From Moritella marina ATCC 15381 (GTDB lineage Bacteria; Pseudomonadota; Gammaproteobacteria; Enterobacterales; Moritellaceae): a stretch of 64,000 nt of DNA. Shown here in pieces: positions 51,566-60,315 of this stretch. Below the pieces are notes generated by a model, which worked only from the letters and a program-made list of their open reading frames with translations, made no database searches and was not told the DNA's origin. The number at the start of each line of letters is the position of its first letter. Positions within the stretch are counted from its first letter, which is position 1. The stretch lies in the NCBI RefSeq assembly GCF_008931805.1, contig NZ_CP044399.1, positions 3,459,370 through 3,523,369 of the forward strand, read 5' to 3'. The translations under genes were made by a program, and so were the position numbers.

Positions 51566-52540
51566 TTAAGCTCTCGGGGTGGGAAAGGCAATAACCTCAT
51601 CAAGGCTATTTGCCCCCATCATCAGCATCACTAAGCGATCGATACCTAACGCCACGCCAGCGCAGTCAGGGAAGCCAGCCGTTAACGCATCAATCAGATG
51701 ATAGTCGATAGGTTGCTCAGATAAATCCATGGTCTTACGCTTCGCATTATCGGCTTTAAAACGTCTTAATTGCTCTTGCGCATCGGCTAGTTCATGAAAG
51801 CCATTGGCTAATTCAATGCCTTTAAAATACACTTCAAAGCGCTCTGCCACCCGTGTATCTTGTGCGCTAATGCGCGCTAATGCCGCTTGCGATGCAGGGA
51901 AGTCGTAAATAAAGCACGGCACGTTTTGGCCAATTTGGCTCTCGACACCCACGTAAAATAACAGCTGTAAGATAGTATCTCGATCAGGTTCATTCTCTAA
52001 TACGTCATAAACCCCGTACGGTTTTGCCGCTTGGCGTAATTCATCCATCGTCGCGGTTAACGGGTCTAGCTGTAAAAATTGTTTGAATGCGTTTTGATAA
52101 GTGAAGCGCTGCGCTTTACCTGTGCTTAATACCAAAGTCAGTAGTTCTGACATTTCATCCATTAATTGAAAATGATCAAAGCCGATGCGATACCATTCCA
52201 GCATAGTGAATTCAGGATTATGATGACGCCCAGCTTCTTCGTTACGGAACGATTTACTCATCTGATAAATACAACCACTGCCTGCTGCTAGCAATCTTTT
52301 CATATGGAATTCAGGTGATGTTTGCAGATATAAAGGCAGACCTTGGCTGTAACCAGGACCAACAAATTCGGTGCTAAAGGCATCTAAATGTACATCTGTT
52401 ACAGCTGCTTGGCTCATCGCTGGCGTATCAACTTCTAATACATCACGTGTCGCAAAGAACTCACGGATGGTATTTAATACCGATGCTCGCGCACGTAACG
52501 CTGGAAAACTTGCACTCGGTTGCCAATTTAATTCACTCAT
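51566..52540 (-). CDS. epmA: Elongation factor P lysine ligase EpmA
   Basis: Class II lysyl-tRNA-synthetase paralogue (also called PoxA/GenX) that attaches beta-lysine to Lys34 of EF-P. Catalytic motifs are [35 protein letters not shown] and [12 protein letters not shown]; the anticodon-binding domain of LysRS is missing, as expected. The ATG at 52540 ([15 protein letters not shown]) has GGAG upstream and gives 324 residues (E. coli 325); 52558 is a less likely start. Confidence 0.96.
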   Translation of the reverse strand: MSELNWQPSASFPALRARASVLNTIREFFATRDVLEVDTPAMSQAAVTDVHLDAFSTEFVGPGYSQGLPLYLQTSPEFHMKRLLAAGSGCIYQMSKSFRNEEAGRHHNPEFTMLEWYRIGFDHFQLMDEMSELLTLVLSTGKAQRFTYQNAFKQFLQLDPLTATMDELRQAAKPYGVYDVLENEPDRDTILQLLFYVGVESQIGQNVPCFIYDFPASQAALARISAQDTRVAERFEVYFKGIELANGFHELADAQEQLRRFKADNAKRKTMDLSEQPIDYHLIDALTAGFPDCAGVALGIDRLVMLMMGANSLDEVIAFPTPRA

Positions 52541-52640
52541 ATCCACTCCGGTTATCATAACCTAAAAAGTTAATGCTATTCATCGTCTGCATAATACCCA
52601 TTCCTATAAACCACTGTGCAGAGAAATATTATTGCTATCG

Positions 52641-52712
52641 CAAACATACATGGCCATGGATGGCCTTGTCTAAGCGAACATGGATGTCTTGAGCGGTTTG
52701 CAGGAGTAATAT
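52641..52712. repeat. Possible dispersed intergenic element
   Basis: Between epmA and efp there is a CATGGCCATGGATGGCC core followed by a second CATGGATG and a GAGCGGTTTGCAGGAG stretch. Its base composition is richer in G and C than the flanks. From memory it resembles small repeats scattered in marine gammaproteobacterial genomes, but this is unverified. Confidence 0.35.
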
Positions 52713-52762
52713 TATTTAGAGCATTTAATTATCGAAATTTATATTATGGTTTTCCAAAAACT

Positions 52763-52790
52763 AAAATGCCAGTCAAAGACTGGCATTTTA
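52763..52790. terminator. efp terminator
   Basis: TAAAATGCCAGTC and GACTGGCATTTTA form a perfect stem with a 3-nt loop, about 40 bp after the efp stop. A- and T-rich ends allow action on either strand. Confidence 0.85.
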
Positions 52791-52828
52791 TCGTTCATTA
52801 ACACTAATGTCGTTAGCGCATAATCAAC

Positions 52829-53395
52829 TTATTTAACACGACCAACATATTCGCCAGTACGTGTATCAACTTTAACTACTTCACCGATTTGGATGAATAG
52901 TGGTACGCGTACAACGGCACCAGTAGTCAATGTTGCAGGTTTACCACCTGTACCCTGTGTGTCGCCTTTTAGGCCAGGATCTGTTTCTGTCACTTCCAAT
53001 TCAACAAAGTTTGGTGGTGTAACAGCAATTGGGTTATCGTTCCACGTAGTAATAACGCAGATATCTTGTTCAACTAACCATTTAGCCGTATCGCCAACTG
53101 CTTTTACGTCAGCTTCAACTTGCTCAAACGACTCATTGTTCATAAAATGGAAGTATTCGCCATCGTTATATAGATACGCTAATTCTATTTCCATTACGTC
53201 TGCAGCTTCAACAGTTTCGCCAGACTTAAATGTTTTTTCTAGAATTTTACCAGAAACTAAACGACGAACTTTAACGCGATGAAATGCTTGGCCTTTACCT
53301 GGTTTTACATGATCATGTTCCATAATAGAGCAAGGCTCATTATCAAGCATGAATTTTAAACCGCCTTTAAAATCACTAGTTTTGTATGTTGCCAT
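52829..53395 (-). CDS. efp: Elongation factor P
   Basis: Relieves ribosomes stalled on consecutive prolines. Three OB-like domains in 188 residues, the same length as E. coli. The modified Lys is residue 34 in [13 protein letters not shown], the target of EpmA/EpmB beta-lysylation. AGGA lies just before the ATG. It is flanked by epmA downstream and divergent epmB upstream, so factor and modification enzymes are together. Confidence 0.98.
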   Translation of the reverse strand: MATYKTSDFKGGLKFMLDNEPCSIMEHDHVKPGKGQAFHRVKVRRLVSGKILEKTFKSGETVEAADVMEIELAYLYNDGEYFHFMNNESFEQVEADVKAVGDTAKWLVEQDICVITTWNDNPIAVTPPNFVELEVTETDPGLKGDTQGTGGKPATLTTGAVVRVPLFIQIGEVVKVDTRTGEYVGRVK

Positions 53396-53453
53396 GTTAT
53401 CCTCATGAAAAAATAGATTTCAATAATTAGAATTGAATAATTAGAGTTCAATA

Positions 53454-54467
53454 ATGCCGCAAATGATAACCCGAAATGGAGCAAAGATGCAGGAAAATTG
53501 GAAAAAAGACTTAGCAAATGCCATTTCAGATCCCAGAAAGCTACTTTTTATACTAGAACTTCCCGAGACAACTTTCCAAGCAGATTTTGCGGCAAGACAG
53601 TTATTCCCTATGCGCGTACCGCTATCGTTTGTCGAACGCATGGAAAAAGGGAACCCTAAAGACCCACTATTTTTACAAGTGATGCCCAAGCAGCAAGAGT
53701 TCATTCAAAAGGCCGGATTCATTAAAGATCCGCTTGATGAACATGAATCTGTCGTGCCTGGATTACTGCACAAATACACTAACCGAGTACTGTTTATTGT
53801 CCGCGGTGGTTGCGCAATCAATTGTCGTTACTGTTTCCGTCGTCACTTCCCTTATCAAGACAATAGTAATAACAAGCATGAATGGCAACAAGCGATAGAT
53901 TATATTCGTTCTAAACCCGAGATCATCGAAGTGATTTTCAGTGGCGGCGATCCGCTCATGGCCAATGACGAACAACTCGGTTGGCTGGTTGAACAATTAG
54001 AACAGATCCCACACCTTAAGCGCCTGCGTATCCATACCCGTTTGCCCGTGGTCATGCCTAGCCGTGTGACCGATGAATTCGTTAACCTGTTAAAACAATC
54101 AAGTTTACGCTGTAGTGTAGTATTACATATCAATCACCCTAATGAGCTCGCCGCAGAACTACCCGACGCATTGGCAAAACTCACCAATGCAGGGATCAGC
54201 TTATATAATCAGGCGGTATTACTGGCTGATATTAATGATAATGCCGACGATTTAGTGGAACTACATGAGCGTCTGTTTGATAACCGTATCCAACCTTATT
54301 ACTTGCATGTGCTAGATAGAGTCGAAGGTGCGAGTCACTTTGAAGTGCCGGAAGAAAAAGCCGTCACACTAATGAATAAACTATTATTACGGTTACCGGG
54401 ATTTTTAGTGCCCAAATTAGTACGCGAGATTGGTGGTGAGAAAAGTAAAACACCGATTGCGATTTAG
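53454..54467 (+). CDS. epmB: EF-P beta-lysylation protein EpmB
   Basis: Radical-SAM lysine 2,3-aminomutase homologue that makes (R)-beta-lysine for EpmA. The iron-sulfur motif CAINCRYCFRRHFPY (CxxxCxxC, about residues 117-131) and FSGGDPLMAND are clear; the C-terminal PLP-lysine region is GGEKSKTPIAI. Length is 337 residues (E. coli 342). The ATG at 53454 is used; in-frame ATGs at 53463 and 53487 are alternatives. It is divergent from efp by 58 bp. Confidence 0.95.
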   Translation: MPQMITRNGAKMQENWKKDLANAISDPRKLLFILELPETTFQADFAARQLFPMRVPLSFVERMEKGNPKDPLFLQVMPKQQEFIQKAGFIKDPLDEHESVVPGLLHKYTNRVLFIVRGGCAINCRYCFRRHFPYQDNSNNKHEWQQAIDYIRSKPEIIEVIFSGGDPLMANDEQLGWLVEQLEQIPHLKRLRIHTRLPVVMPSRVTDEFVNLLKQSSLRCSVVLHINHPNELAAELPDALAKLTNAGISLYNQAVLLADINDNADDLVELHERLFDNRIQPYYLHVLDRVEGASHFEVPEEKAVTLMNKLLLRLPGFLVPKLVREIGGEKSKTPIAI

Positions 54468-54510
54468 TAACCCTTAGCCATTTATAAAATTAAGATCGTA
54501 AAATTCAGAT

Positions 54511-54544
54511 AAAAAAGGAATGACCATAAAATCATTCCTTTTTT
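54511..54544. terminator. Bidirectional terminator between epmB and ndh
   Basis: AAAAAAGGAATGA and TCATTCCTTTTTT pair around an 8-nt loop, giving A- and T-runs on both sides of the stem. The genes are convergent. Confidence 0.85.
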
Positions 54545-54579
54545 CGTCTTAGCATTTATGTCCTAAATGACAATTTTAT

Positions 54580-55875
54580 CTAATGCAATTTAAGCGTTGG
54601 GCGTAATACCCGGTTTAAACTACCAACCAGCATCATCAAGCCTGTTTTCACATAACCATGTAAGGCAATTTGGTGCATGCGGTACAGTGAAATATATACC
54701 ATTCTGGCAATACGGCCTTCAACCATCATGCTGCCTTTCGTTAAGTTGCCCATCAGGCTACCCACAGTACTAAAGCTACTTAGCGATACCAATGAACCAT
54801 GATCGTGATAAACGAATGGTTTTAGCGTCGAACCACCTTGCATCAGCGTCATGATATTTTTAAACGCAACTGTCGCCATTTGATGTGCAGCTTGCGCACG
54901 TGGCGGTACAAATGAACCATCAGCTTGCGCGCACGATGCTAAATCGCCAATCACAAAAATACTGTCATCACGGCTTGCTTGTAAACTACCTTTCACCACA
55001 ATCTGGTTAATACGATTGGTTTCTAGGCCTGCAATATCTTTCATAAAGTCTGGCGCTTTAATGCCCGCAGCCCATACCATTAATGACGCAGGAATTTGTT
55101 CACCATCTTTAGTCACCAAACCTTCACTGTTCGCTTCCGTCACCATCGTCTCGGTGCGAACATCAACACCAATTTTAGTTAATTCGTGGTGCGCAGCAGC
55201 AGAAATACGCGCCGGTAATGCCGGTAAAATACTTTTGCCAGCTTCTACTAGTGTTACATTTAACGATTCTTGATTTACATTGGTAAAACCGTAAGCCGAT
55301 AATTGTGATGCCGTATTGTGTAGTTCAGCTGAAAGCTCAACACCCGTTGCCCCCGCACCAACGATAGCGATATTTACTTTGGCATCTTTATCTTTGTTCG
55401 CGCCATGTAACAAGAATGCATTTAACAATTCTTTATGGAAACGATGTGCTTGATCTGGGCTATCTAAGAAAATACAGTTGTCTTTAACACCTTTGGTATT
55501 AAAGTCATTACACATGCTACCAATCGCCAATACTAAATAATCGTATTGTAAGGTACGTTCGGCAATTAATAATTCGTCACAGTCATTATACAAAGGTGCA
55601 ATCGTCACGGTCTTCGTTTCACGGTCTAAACCTGAAAAACTACCTAGCTGAAAATCAAAACCTTGATTCTTCGCATGTGCTGCATAACTTAATGCATCAA
55701 TACCGGTATCCAATGAACCCGTAGCAACTTCGTGTAATAACGGCTTCCACAGGTGGGTTTTATTACGATCAATCAGCGTAATGTTGGCTTTGCCTTTTTT
55801 ACCCAATTTACGACCCAGTTGTGTAGCAAGCTCAAGGCCACCAGCACCGCCTCCGATCACAAGAATTTTTTTCAT
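54580..55875 (-). CDS. ndh: Type II NADH:quinone oxidoreductase Ndh
   Basis: Non-proton-pumping respiratory NADH dehydrogenase, bound to the inner face of the membrane. The FAD site is [18 protein letters not shown] (residues 4-21), the NADH site [18 protein letters not shown] (about 168), and the second FAD contact [11 protein letters not shown] (about 300). A C-terminal amphipathic region gives membrane attachment. Length is 431 residues (E. coli 434). Confidence 0.94.
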   Translation of the reverse strand: MKKILVIGGGAGGLELATQLGRKLGKKGKANITLIDRNKTHLWKPLLHEVATGSLDTGIDALSYAAHAKNQGFDFQLGSFSGLDRETKTVTIAPLYNDCDELLIAERTLQYDYLVLAIGSMCNDFNTKGVKDNCIFLDSPDQAHRFHKELLNAFLLHGANKDKDAKVNIAIVGAGATGVELSAELHNTASQLSAYGFTNVNQESLNVTLVEAGKSILPALPARISAAAHHELTKIGVDVRTETMVTEANSEGLVTKDGEQIPASLMVWAAGIKAPDFMKDIAGLETNRINQIVVKGSLQASRDDSIFVIGDLASCAQADGSFVPPRAQAAHQMATVAFKNIMTLMQGGSTLKPFVYHDHGSLVSLSSFSTVGSLMGNLTKGSMMVEGRIARMVYISLYRMHQIALHGYVKTGLMMLVGSLNRVLRPTLKLH

Positions 55876-56191
55876 CTTATTAAGTCCTCATAGATATATC
55901 AGTTAACAGTACTAAAACAACCCTTAACCATGGCGATCTTAATGATTGTTCAACGACTATTTCAACTACCGTTAACTGATACAACTAAGCAGATGCTTAT
56001 CTTGCTACTCATTCCATTGACTGAGTATTAAAGCATGATTTTAAGGTTTAGATCTAGCAAAATTGAGCTGGATCACATTTAGCATATTAATATGTAACCA
56101 CCCTCGCCTTCAATATATATAAAAATGTGATACCCAATCGAGCTCAAGATGCTTATAATACCGACCCATTTATTGATAAGAGCCCAGCGCA
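55876..56191. other. Intergenic region between divergent ndh and the 116-residue gene
   Basis: About 316 bp with no gene. It must hold the ndh promoter and that of the plus-strand gene. A short motif at 56131-56153 is shared with the rsgA upstream region. A TATATATAAAA stretch lies near 56116. No clear operator is recognised. Confidence 0.4.
56131..56153. repeat. Short motif shared with 44861-44883
   Basis: TACCCAATCGAGCTCAAGATGC lies about 40 bp before the gene at 56192 and resembles the sequence upstream of rsgA. Function unknown. Confidence 0.4.
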
Positions 56192-56542
56192 ATGACAAAT
56201 CAACAACTTCATGAACAGCTAACTGCACAGCTTAAAGGCTTTTACCACCCAGCGATTGAGGCTGATGAATTTTTAACGTTATTAAGCAAACGTAAAATGG
56301 GTAAATTTAGCGCTATCTTTGCAGCTGATAGTGGCTTTAAAGCAAATTCAAATCGTTTCCTACCTTATATGGAAGAGTTAGTTGACGATCAGCAAGCATT
56401 ACCAAAAACGGACGAAGATGGGTTTGATGTGGCAATCGCAACATTCCTAGGTAAGTTACAACAAATGCACACTGTACTTGGTCAATTCTCAGAGCAACTA
56501 AAAGAGAAGAAACAGAGTAAACCAAGTAATATTGGTGAATAA
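56192..56542 (+). CDS. Hypothetical protein, 116 residues
   Basis: I do not recognise this protein. It is small, hydrophilic and predicted mostly helical, with no signal peptide, TM segment or cysteines. The centre has a basic patch (LLSKRKMGKFSAIF) and the end is Lys/Gln-rich. Its codon use is like that of neighbours, it has its own promoter region and a good terminator, and the reading frame begins at an ATG after GAGCCCAGCGCA, so it is very likely expressed. It stands between ndh and the FadL pair without an evident operon. Confidence 0.75.
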   Translation: MTNQQLHEQLTAQLKGFYHPAIEADEFLTLLSKRKMGKFSAIFAADSGFKANSNRFLPYMEELVDDQQALPKTDEDGFDVAIATFLGKLQQMHTVLGQFSEQLKEKKQSKPSNIGE

Positions 56543-56626
56543 CGCCGGTAAATAATATCGGTAAATAGCATCGCTAGATAAAGCAAAAAATAATGGCTTA
56601 CCTAAGCCTTATTGACGCTAAAAAGA

Positions 56627-56650
56627 AAAGCGGCATTAGCCGCTTTTTTT
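56627..56650 (+). terminator. Terminator after the 116-residue gene
   Basis: AAAGCGGC and GCCGCTTT pair around an ATTA loop and are followed by a run of Ts. It lies about 85 bp after the stop codon. Confidence 0.85.
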
Positions 56651-57106
56651 GACTCTGTAAAACAACGTAAACATAATCATCTGCATAAATAGCATTACTT
56701 TACACATACCTCGTTGATTTAATTAAAAGCAGTTTAATTCACTGGTTTAGTACGTCATAGATAGTGCCAGAACTCTAATTATTAAATCTTAAAAATTAAC
56801 TTTACCCTCCTTTACAAACAAGCCTAACGTTAATTCCTCTCGTTCAAAACAAAACAACAAAAATCATTAAATAACAGGGGTTTAATAGTAATAAAAACTC
56901 GATATTAAAATCATATAAATCGATCTGGCTAGGCTAAAGAACATCTTTAGTCGTGAATGTTATAAACCTCATTCTATAAACATATTTACGCATTACCACT
57001 AAAGAACTAGATTCCTTATCAAGATTTCAACACCGAAACACAGGTCGTTGTCCTTAATTAATACCCATATTCAGAATTTTAATTTTCATTCAATTAGGTA
57101 GGGATC
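56651..57106. promoter_or_regulatory. Long upstream region of the first FadL gene
   Basis: About 455 AT-rich bp before the gene, without an ORF. A CTAAAGA-ACA-TCTTTAG palindrome lies at 56934-56950. The 30 bp at 57001-57030 are about 23/30 identical to 58788-58817 upstream of the second FadL gene, at nearly the same distance from the start (106 and 103 bp), so this is probably a conserved promoter or leader element. Confidence 0.55.
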
Positions 57107-58321
57107 ATGAGAATAAATAAAGTCGCTTTTGCTATTACAACATTACTGGCAGCCAGCCAAGTTCACGCTTCAGGTTTCCAAATAAATGAACACTCAGCAT
57201 CAGGTTTAGGCCGTGCATTTGCCGGTGAAGCTGCAATTGGTGATGATGCAGCATCATTAGCACGTAACCCGGCATTAATGGCGACTTTTGATCGTGCGCA
57301 ACTATCCGTTGTTGGTTCGTATGTGGCACCGGATGTGAATATTACAGGTCATAACGACAATAACAGCGCAAGCGATGTCGCTCCTGCGGCCGTTGTGCCT
57401 GCTATGTATTATATCCAACCTATCAATGATGAGTGGGCATTTGGTTTAGCCATGTACTCAAACTTTGGCACTGGTACTGAATACGCTGATGATTATGTTA
57501 ATAATGCAGCAGCAGGCACCACACATATTGTCACTGCAACATTTAACCCAAATATTTCTTATCGAATTAACGAACAATTTAGTATAGGTGCCGGTGTAAG
57601 TGCAATTTATTCAACCGCAGAGCTGAAAAGAAGTATCCATCTATCACCTGGACTGCCGCAAATGCAAGCAGCTGAAATGGAAGGTGATGGAATTAATTTC
57701 AGCTGGAATGTAGGTGCATTATATGAAGTAAATGAAAACAATCGCTTTGGTATTAGCTATAAACACAGTTCAAAGATGGAGCTTGAAGGCACTTATTCAG
57801 GCAGGTATCCAGGTGCGATACTGCCCGTGAATGATATTGATGGCACCATGGAAAATACCCTCCCTGCCATTTTAGAACTTTCAGGCTATCACAAACTAAC
57901 AAACCAATTTGCAGTATCTTATAGCTGGCAATACACAACCTGGTCGGATTTTGGCGATATTATTGCCTATGATTTAAATGGCGTAGAGGTACTGAAAAAA
58001 GAAGAAAACTTTAGTAACTCAAGCCGCTATTCAATTGGCACCGAATATTATGCAACAGAAAACCTAACGCTACGTGTTGGTTATGCTTATGATGAACAAG
58101 CCGCAGAGTCCACTTTAAGTATTCCAGATTCCGATCGACAATGGTATACCGCCGGTATGACATATAAAGCAACTCAATCTCTGTCGTTTGATATGGGTGC
58201 GGCTTTCATTGCAGGTAAAGAAATTACTTTTGATGAAGACATCCCACTTGGCGGAACTAAAACATTCTCTTCTAAAGGTGATGCTTGGATATACTCAGCA
58301 CAGATGAACTACAGTTTCTAA
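57107..58321 (+). CDS. FadL/OmpP1-family outer-membrane transporter (copy 1)
   Basis: A 404-residue outer-membrane beta-barrel of the FadL/TodX family, which carries long-chain fatty acids or other hydrophobic compounds. It has a signal peptide (MRINKVAFAITTLLAASQVHA), the plug-domain sequence SGFQINEHSASGLGRAFAGE and the conserved ARNPALM, and it ends in the outer-membrane signature YSF. An AGGTAGGG ribosome site precedes the ATG. It is a close paralogue of the next gene, most similar over the first 70 residues. Substrate not determinable. Confidence 0.92.
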   Translation: MRINKVAFAITTLLAASQVHASGFQINEHSASGLGRAFAGEAAIGDDAASLARNPALMATFDRAQLSVVGSYVAPDVNITGHNDNNSASDVAPAAVVPAMYYIQPINDEWAFGLAMYSNFGTGTEYADDYVNNAAAGTTHIVTATFNPNISYRINEQFSIGAGVSAIYSTAELKRSIHLSPGLPQMQAAEMEGDGINFSWNVGALYEVNENNRFGISYKHSSKMELEGTYSGRYPGAILPVNDIDGTMENTLPAILELSGYHKLTNQFAVSYSWQYTTWSDFGDIIAYDLNGVEVLKKEENFSNSSRYSIGTEYYATENLTLRVGYAYDEQAAESTLSIPDSDRQWYTAGMTYKATQSLSFDMGAAFIAGKEITFDEDIPLGGTKTFSSKGDAWIYSAQMNYSF

Positions 58322-58345
58322 TTAATCGAAATTAAAGTCATATTT

Positions 58346-58375
58346 AAATGCCGTCCATCTTATTGGATGGCATTT
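58346..58375 (+). terminator. Terminator after FadL copy 1
   Basis: AAATGCCGTCCA pairs with TGGATGGCATTT (one G-U pair) around a 6-nt loop, then TTTCCCTT. It separates the two FadL genes. Confidence 0.7.
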
Positions 58376-58890
58376 CCCTTAATTTAGCCCAACCAAAACT
58401 CCCCTCTTCTATTAATAATCCTTCAAATAAAGATGCAATTAATAAAATATATAGTTCAAAAAAACTATAAAAAACATTATAGACACCTCTAAATATATAC
58501 TTTTTTGTTATAAAGCGTAAAAAAAGCGCTATTTTATAGAGTCTTAGCTCTACAACTAAAGCGCTCTCTTAGTAAAATTTAAAATATTTGCAAACAGATC
58601 AGAGCAGTTTGGTTTTAGTATTTCTCAACACTTCAAAAAGCCTACATTAAACTTGTATAACAACCACTTATATTTAATTGTTGATTAAATGAAATGATTG
58701 TTAACCAAATGTTGGACTCCATAAAGTATTAGAAAATTAGACACCTAGTCATAAAAGACTATAAAAATGTCTTTACGATCTAATACGAAAGAATTAGATT
58801 TCAGTACAAGATTTAAAGGGCATTTAAAAAGTTCATTTTATTTGACCCTAATATCACATTCATAAATTCTAATTTTATATGGCGGTTTAC
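58376..58890. promoter_or_regulatory. Long upstream region of the second FadL gene
   Basis: About 515 AT-rich bp without an ORF. A structured segment at 58525-58565 has AGCGCT at both ends and an inner TAGAG/CTCTA stem. The segment 58788-58817 matches the upstream region of the first copy. The genes are therefore probably transcribed separately, each with its own regulation. Confidence 0.5.
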
Positions 58891-60159
58891 ATGAGAATTA
58901 ATAAAGTTGCTCTAGCAGTTACAGCATTACTTGCAGCAAGCCAAGTTCACGCTGCTGGTTTCCAAGTTAGCGAACATTCAGCGTCAGGTCTAGGCCGCGC
59001 ATTCGCTGGTGAAGCAGCAATCGGCGACGACGCAGCATCACTTGCACGTAACCCTGCATTAATGGCAACTTTTGATAAAGCGCAACTTTCAGTTGTGGGT
59101 TCTTATGTAACGCCAGAGATTGACGTTACAAGTACAACGCCTGGTTTAGACACTAATGATGTAGCACCAGCACAAGCTGTTCCTGCTATGTATTATATCC
59201 AACCAATCAACGAAAAAGTTGCTGTAGGTTTAGCGATTTACTCTAACTATGGTACTGGTACTGAGTATCCAGATGACTATGCTGCAGGTGCAATTGCAGG
59301 CACAACACATATTGTATCTGTAAATTTCAATCCAAATATCTCTTACCGTCTAAATGAGCAACTTAGCGTAGGTGCAGGTGTAAGCCTAGTATACGCAACT
59401 GCAGAATTAGAGCGAAACGTTGGCTATACCGGCACTCTTCTACCGCAAGATACAAATGCTGCAACTATGGAAGGTGATGGCTATGGTTTCGGTTGGAACG
59501 TTGGTGCATTATATGAAATCAATAAAAATAACCGCTTAGGTATTAGCTACAAATCAAAAGTTAAAACTGAACTTGAAGGTGATTACAAAGGTACATCAAC
59601 ATCAGCAGCTTCAAGAGGAGATACAACAGCCGGAGCCCTATCACCATTTGTGGGTCAAAAAACTGTTGATGGTACATTAGATATTAACTTACCTTCTATT
59701 TTAGAAGTATCTGGTTACCATAAACTAACAGACAAGTTCGCAGTATCATATAGCTGGATGTACACAACTTGGTCTGACTTTGGTGATATTGAAGCTAAAG
59801 GTGCTGAATGTAATGATATCACTGGTGCAGGCCCAGGTACTTGCTTAGTTAAAAAAGAAGACTTTAATAACTCTAGCCGTTATGCAATCGGTGGTGAATA
59901 CTATCTTTCAGAAGCTTTCACATTGCGCGCTGGTTATGCTCTTGATGAACAAGCTGGTGAAGCAACATTAAGTATCCCAGATACAGATCGCCATTGGTAC
60001 ACAGCAGGTGTTACATATAAAGCATCACAAGCACTATCATTTGATTTCGCAGCAGCGCTAGTTGCAGGTGACGAAATTACATTTGAAGAAGAAGGCACTT
60101 CATTCACTTCAAGTGGCGATGCGTACATCTACTCAGCACAAATGAACTACAGCTTCTAA
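58891..60159 (+). CDS. FadL/OmpP1-family outer-membrane transporter (copy 2)
   Basis: Tandem paralogue of the gene at 57107. The signal peptide (MRINKVALAVTALLAASQVHA), AGFQVSEHSASGLGRAFAGE and ARNPALM are nearly the same, and the end is again YSF. I use the ATG at 58891, aligned with copy 1, rather than 58879. Length is 422 residues, with insertions in extracellular loops, including one with a cysteine pair (ECNDITGAGPGTC). Codons look more uniform (GCA, GGT, CGT rich) than in copy 1, suggesting high expression. Confidence 0.92.
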   Translation: MRINKVALAVTALLAASQVHAAGFQVSEHSASGLGRAFAGEAAIGDDAASLARNPALMATFDKAQLSVVGSYVTPEIDVTSTTPGLDTNDVAPAQAVPAMYYIQPINEKVAVGLAIYSNYGTGTEYPDDYAAGAIAGTTHIVSVNFNPNISYRLNEQLSVGAGVSLVYATAELERNVGYTGTLLPQDTNAATMEGDGYGFGWNVGALYEINKNNRLGISYKSKVKTELEGDYKGTSTSAASRGDTTAGALSPFVGQKTVDGTLDINLPSILEVSGYHKLTDKFAVSYSWMYTTWSDFGDIEAKGAECNDITGAGPGTCLVKKEDFNNSSRYAIGGEYYLSEAFTLRAGYALDEQAGEATLSIPDTDRHWYTAGVTYKASQALSFDFAAALVAGDEITFEEEGTSFTSSGDAYIYSAQMNYSF

Positions 60160-60194
60160 TCCAAGCCTTATATTAAGCAGTTCAACTTTGCATT

Positions 60195-60221
60195 AAAAAG
60201 ACAGCCTCGGCTGTCTTTTTT
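60195..60221 (+). terminator. Terminator after FadL copy 2
   Basis: AAAAAGACAGCC and GGCTGTCTTTTTT pair around a very short loop, followed by a T-run. It lies about 35 bp after the stop. Confidence 0.88.
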
Positions 60222-60238
60222 GTTTTCTGATCCAAATC

Positions 60239-60267
60239 AACAAAGATCCTGTTTAAGGATCTTTGTT
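60239..60267. other. Perfect hairpin upstream of the TetR gene
   Basis: AACAAAGATCC and GGATCTTTGTT form a perfect 11-bp stem with a 7-nt loop, only 18 bp after the previous terminator and 23 bp before the operator. It has no T-run and may be a second barrier or a regulatory site. Confidence 0.45.
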
Positions 60268-60289
60268 ACATCTACGCATTGCAATTAAC

Positions 60290-60304
60290 TAGACGACCAG
60301 TCTA
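60290..60304. promoter_or_regulatory. Probable AcuR operator, regulator gene
   Basis: TAGACGACCAGTCTA, an inverted repeat TAGAC-N5-GTCTA, ends 11 bp before the regulator start. A 14/15 match precedes acuI at 61051. This is the arrangement expected for an autorepressing TetR regulator and its target. Confidence 0.85.
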
Positions 60305-60315
60305 TAATCAGCGTT

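Noticed and set aside
52616-52801. Short ORF of 61 codons between epmA and efp
   Set aside because: No ribosome site or family resemblance, it crosses the efp terminator, and it overlaps the repeat-like segment.
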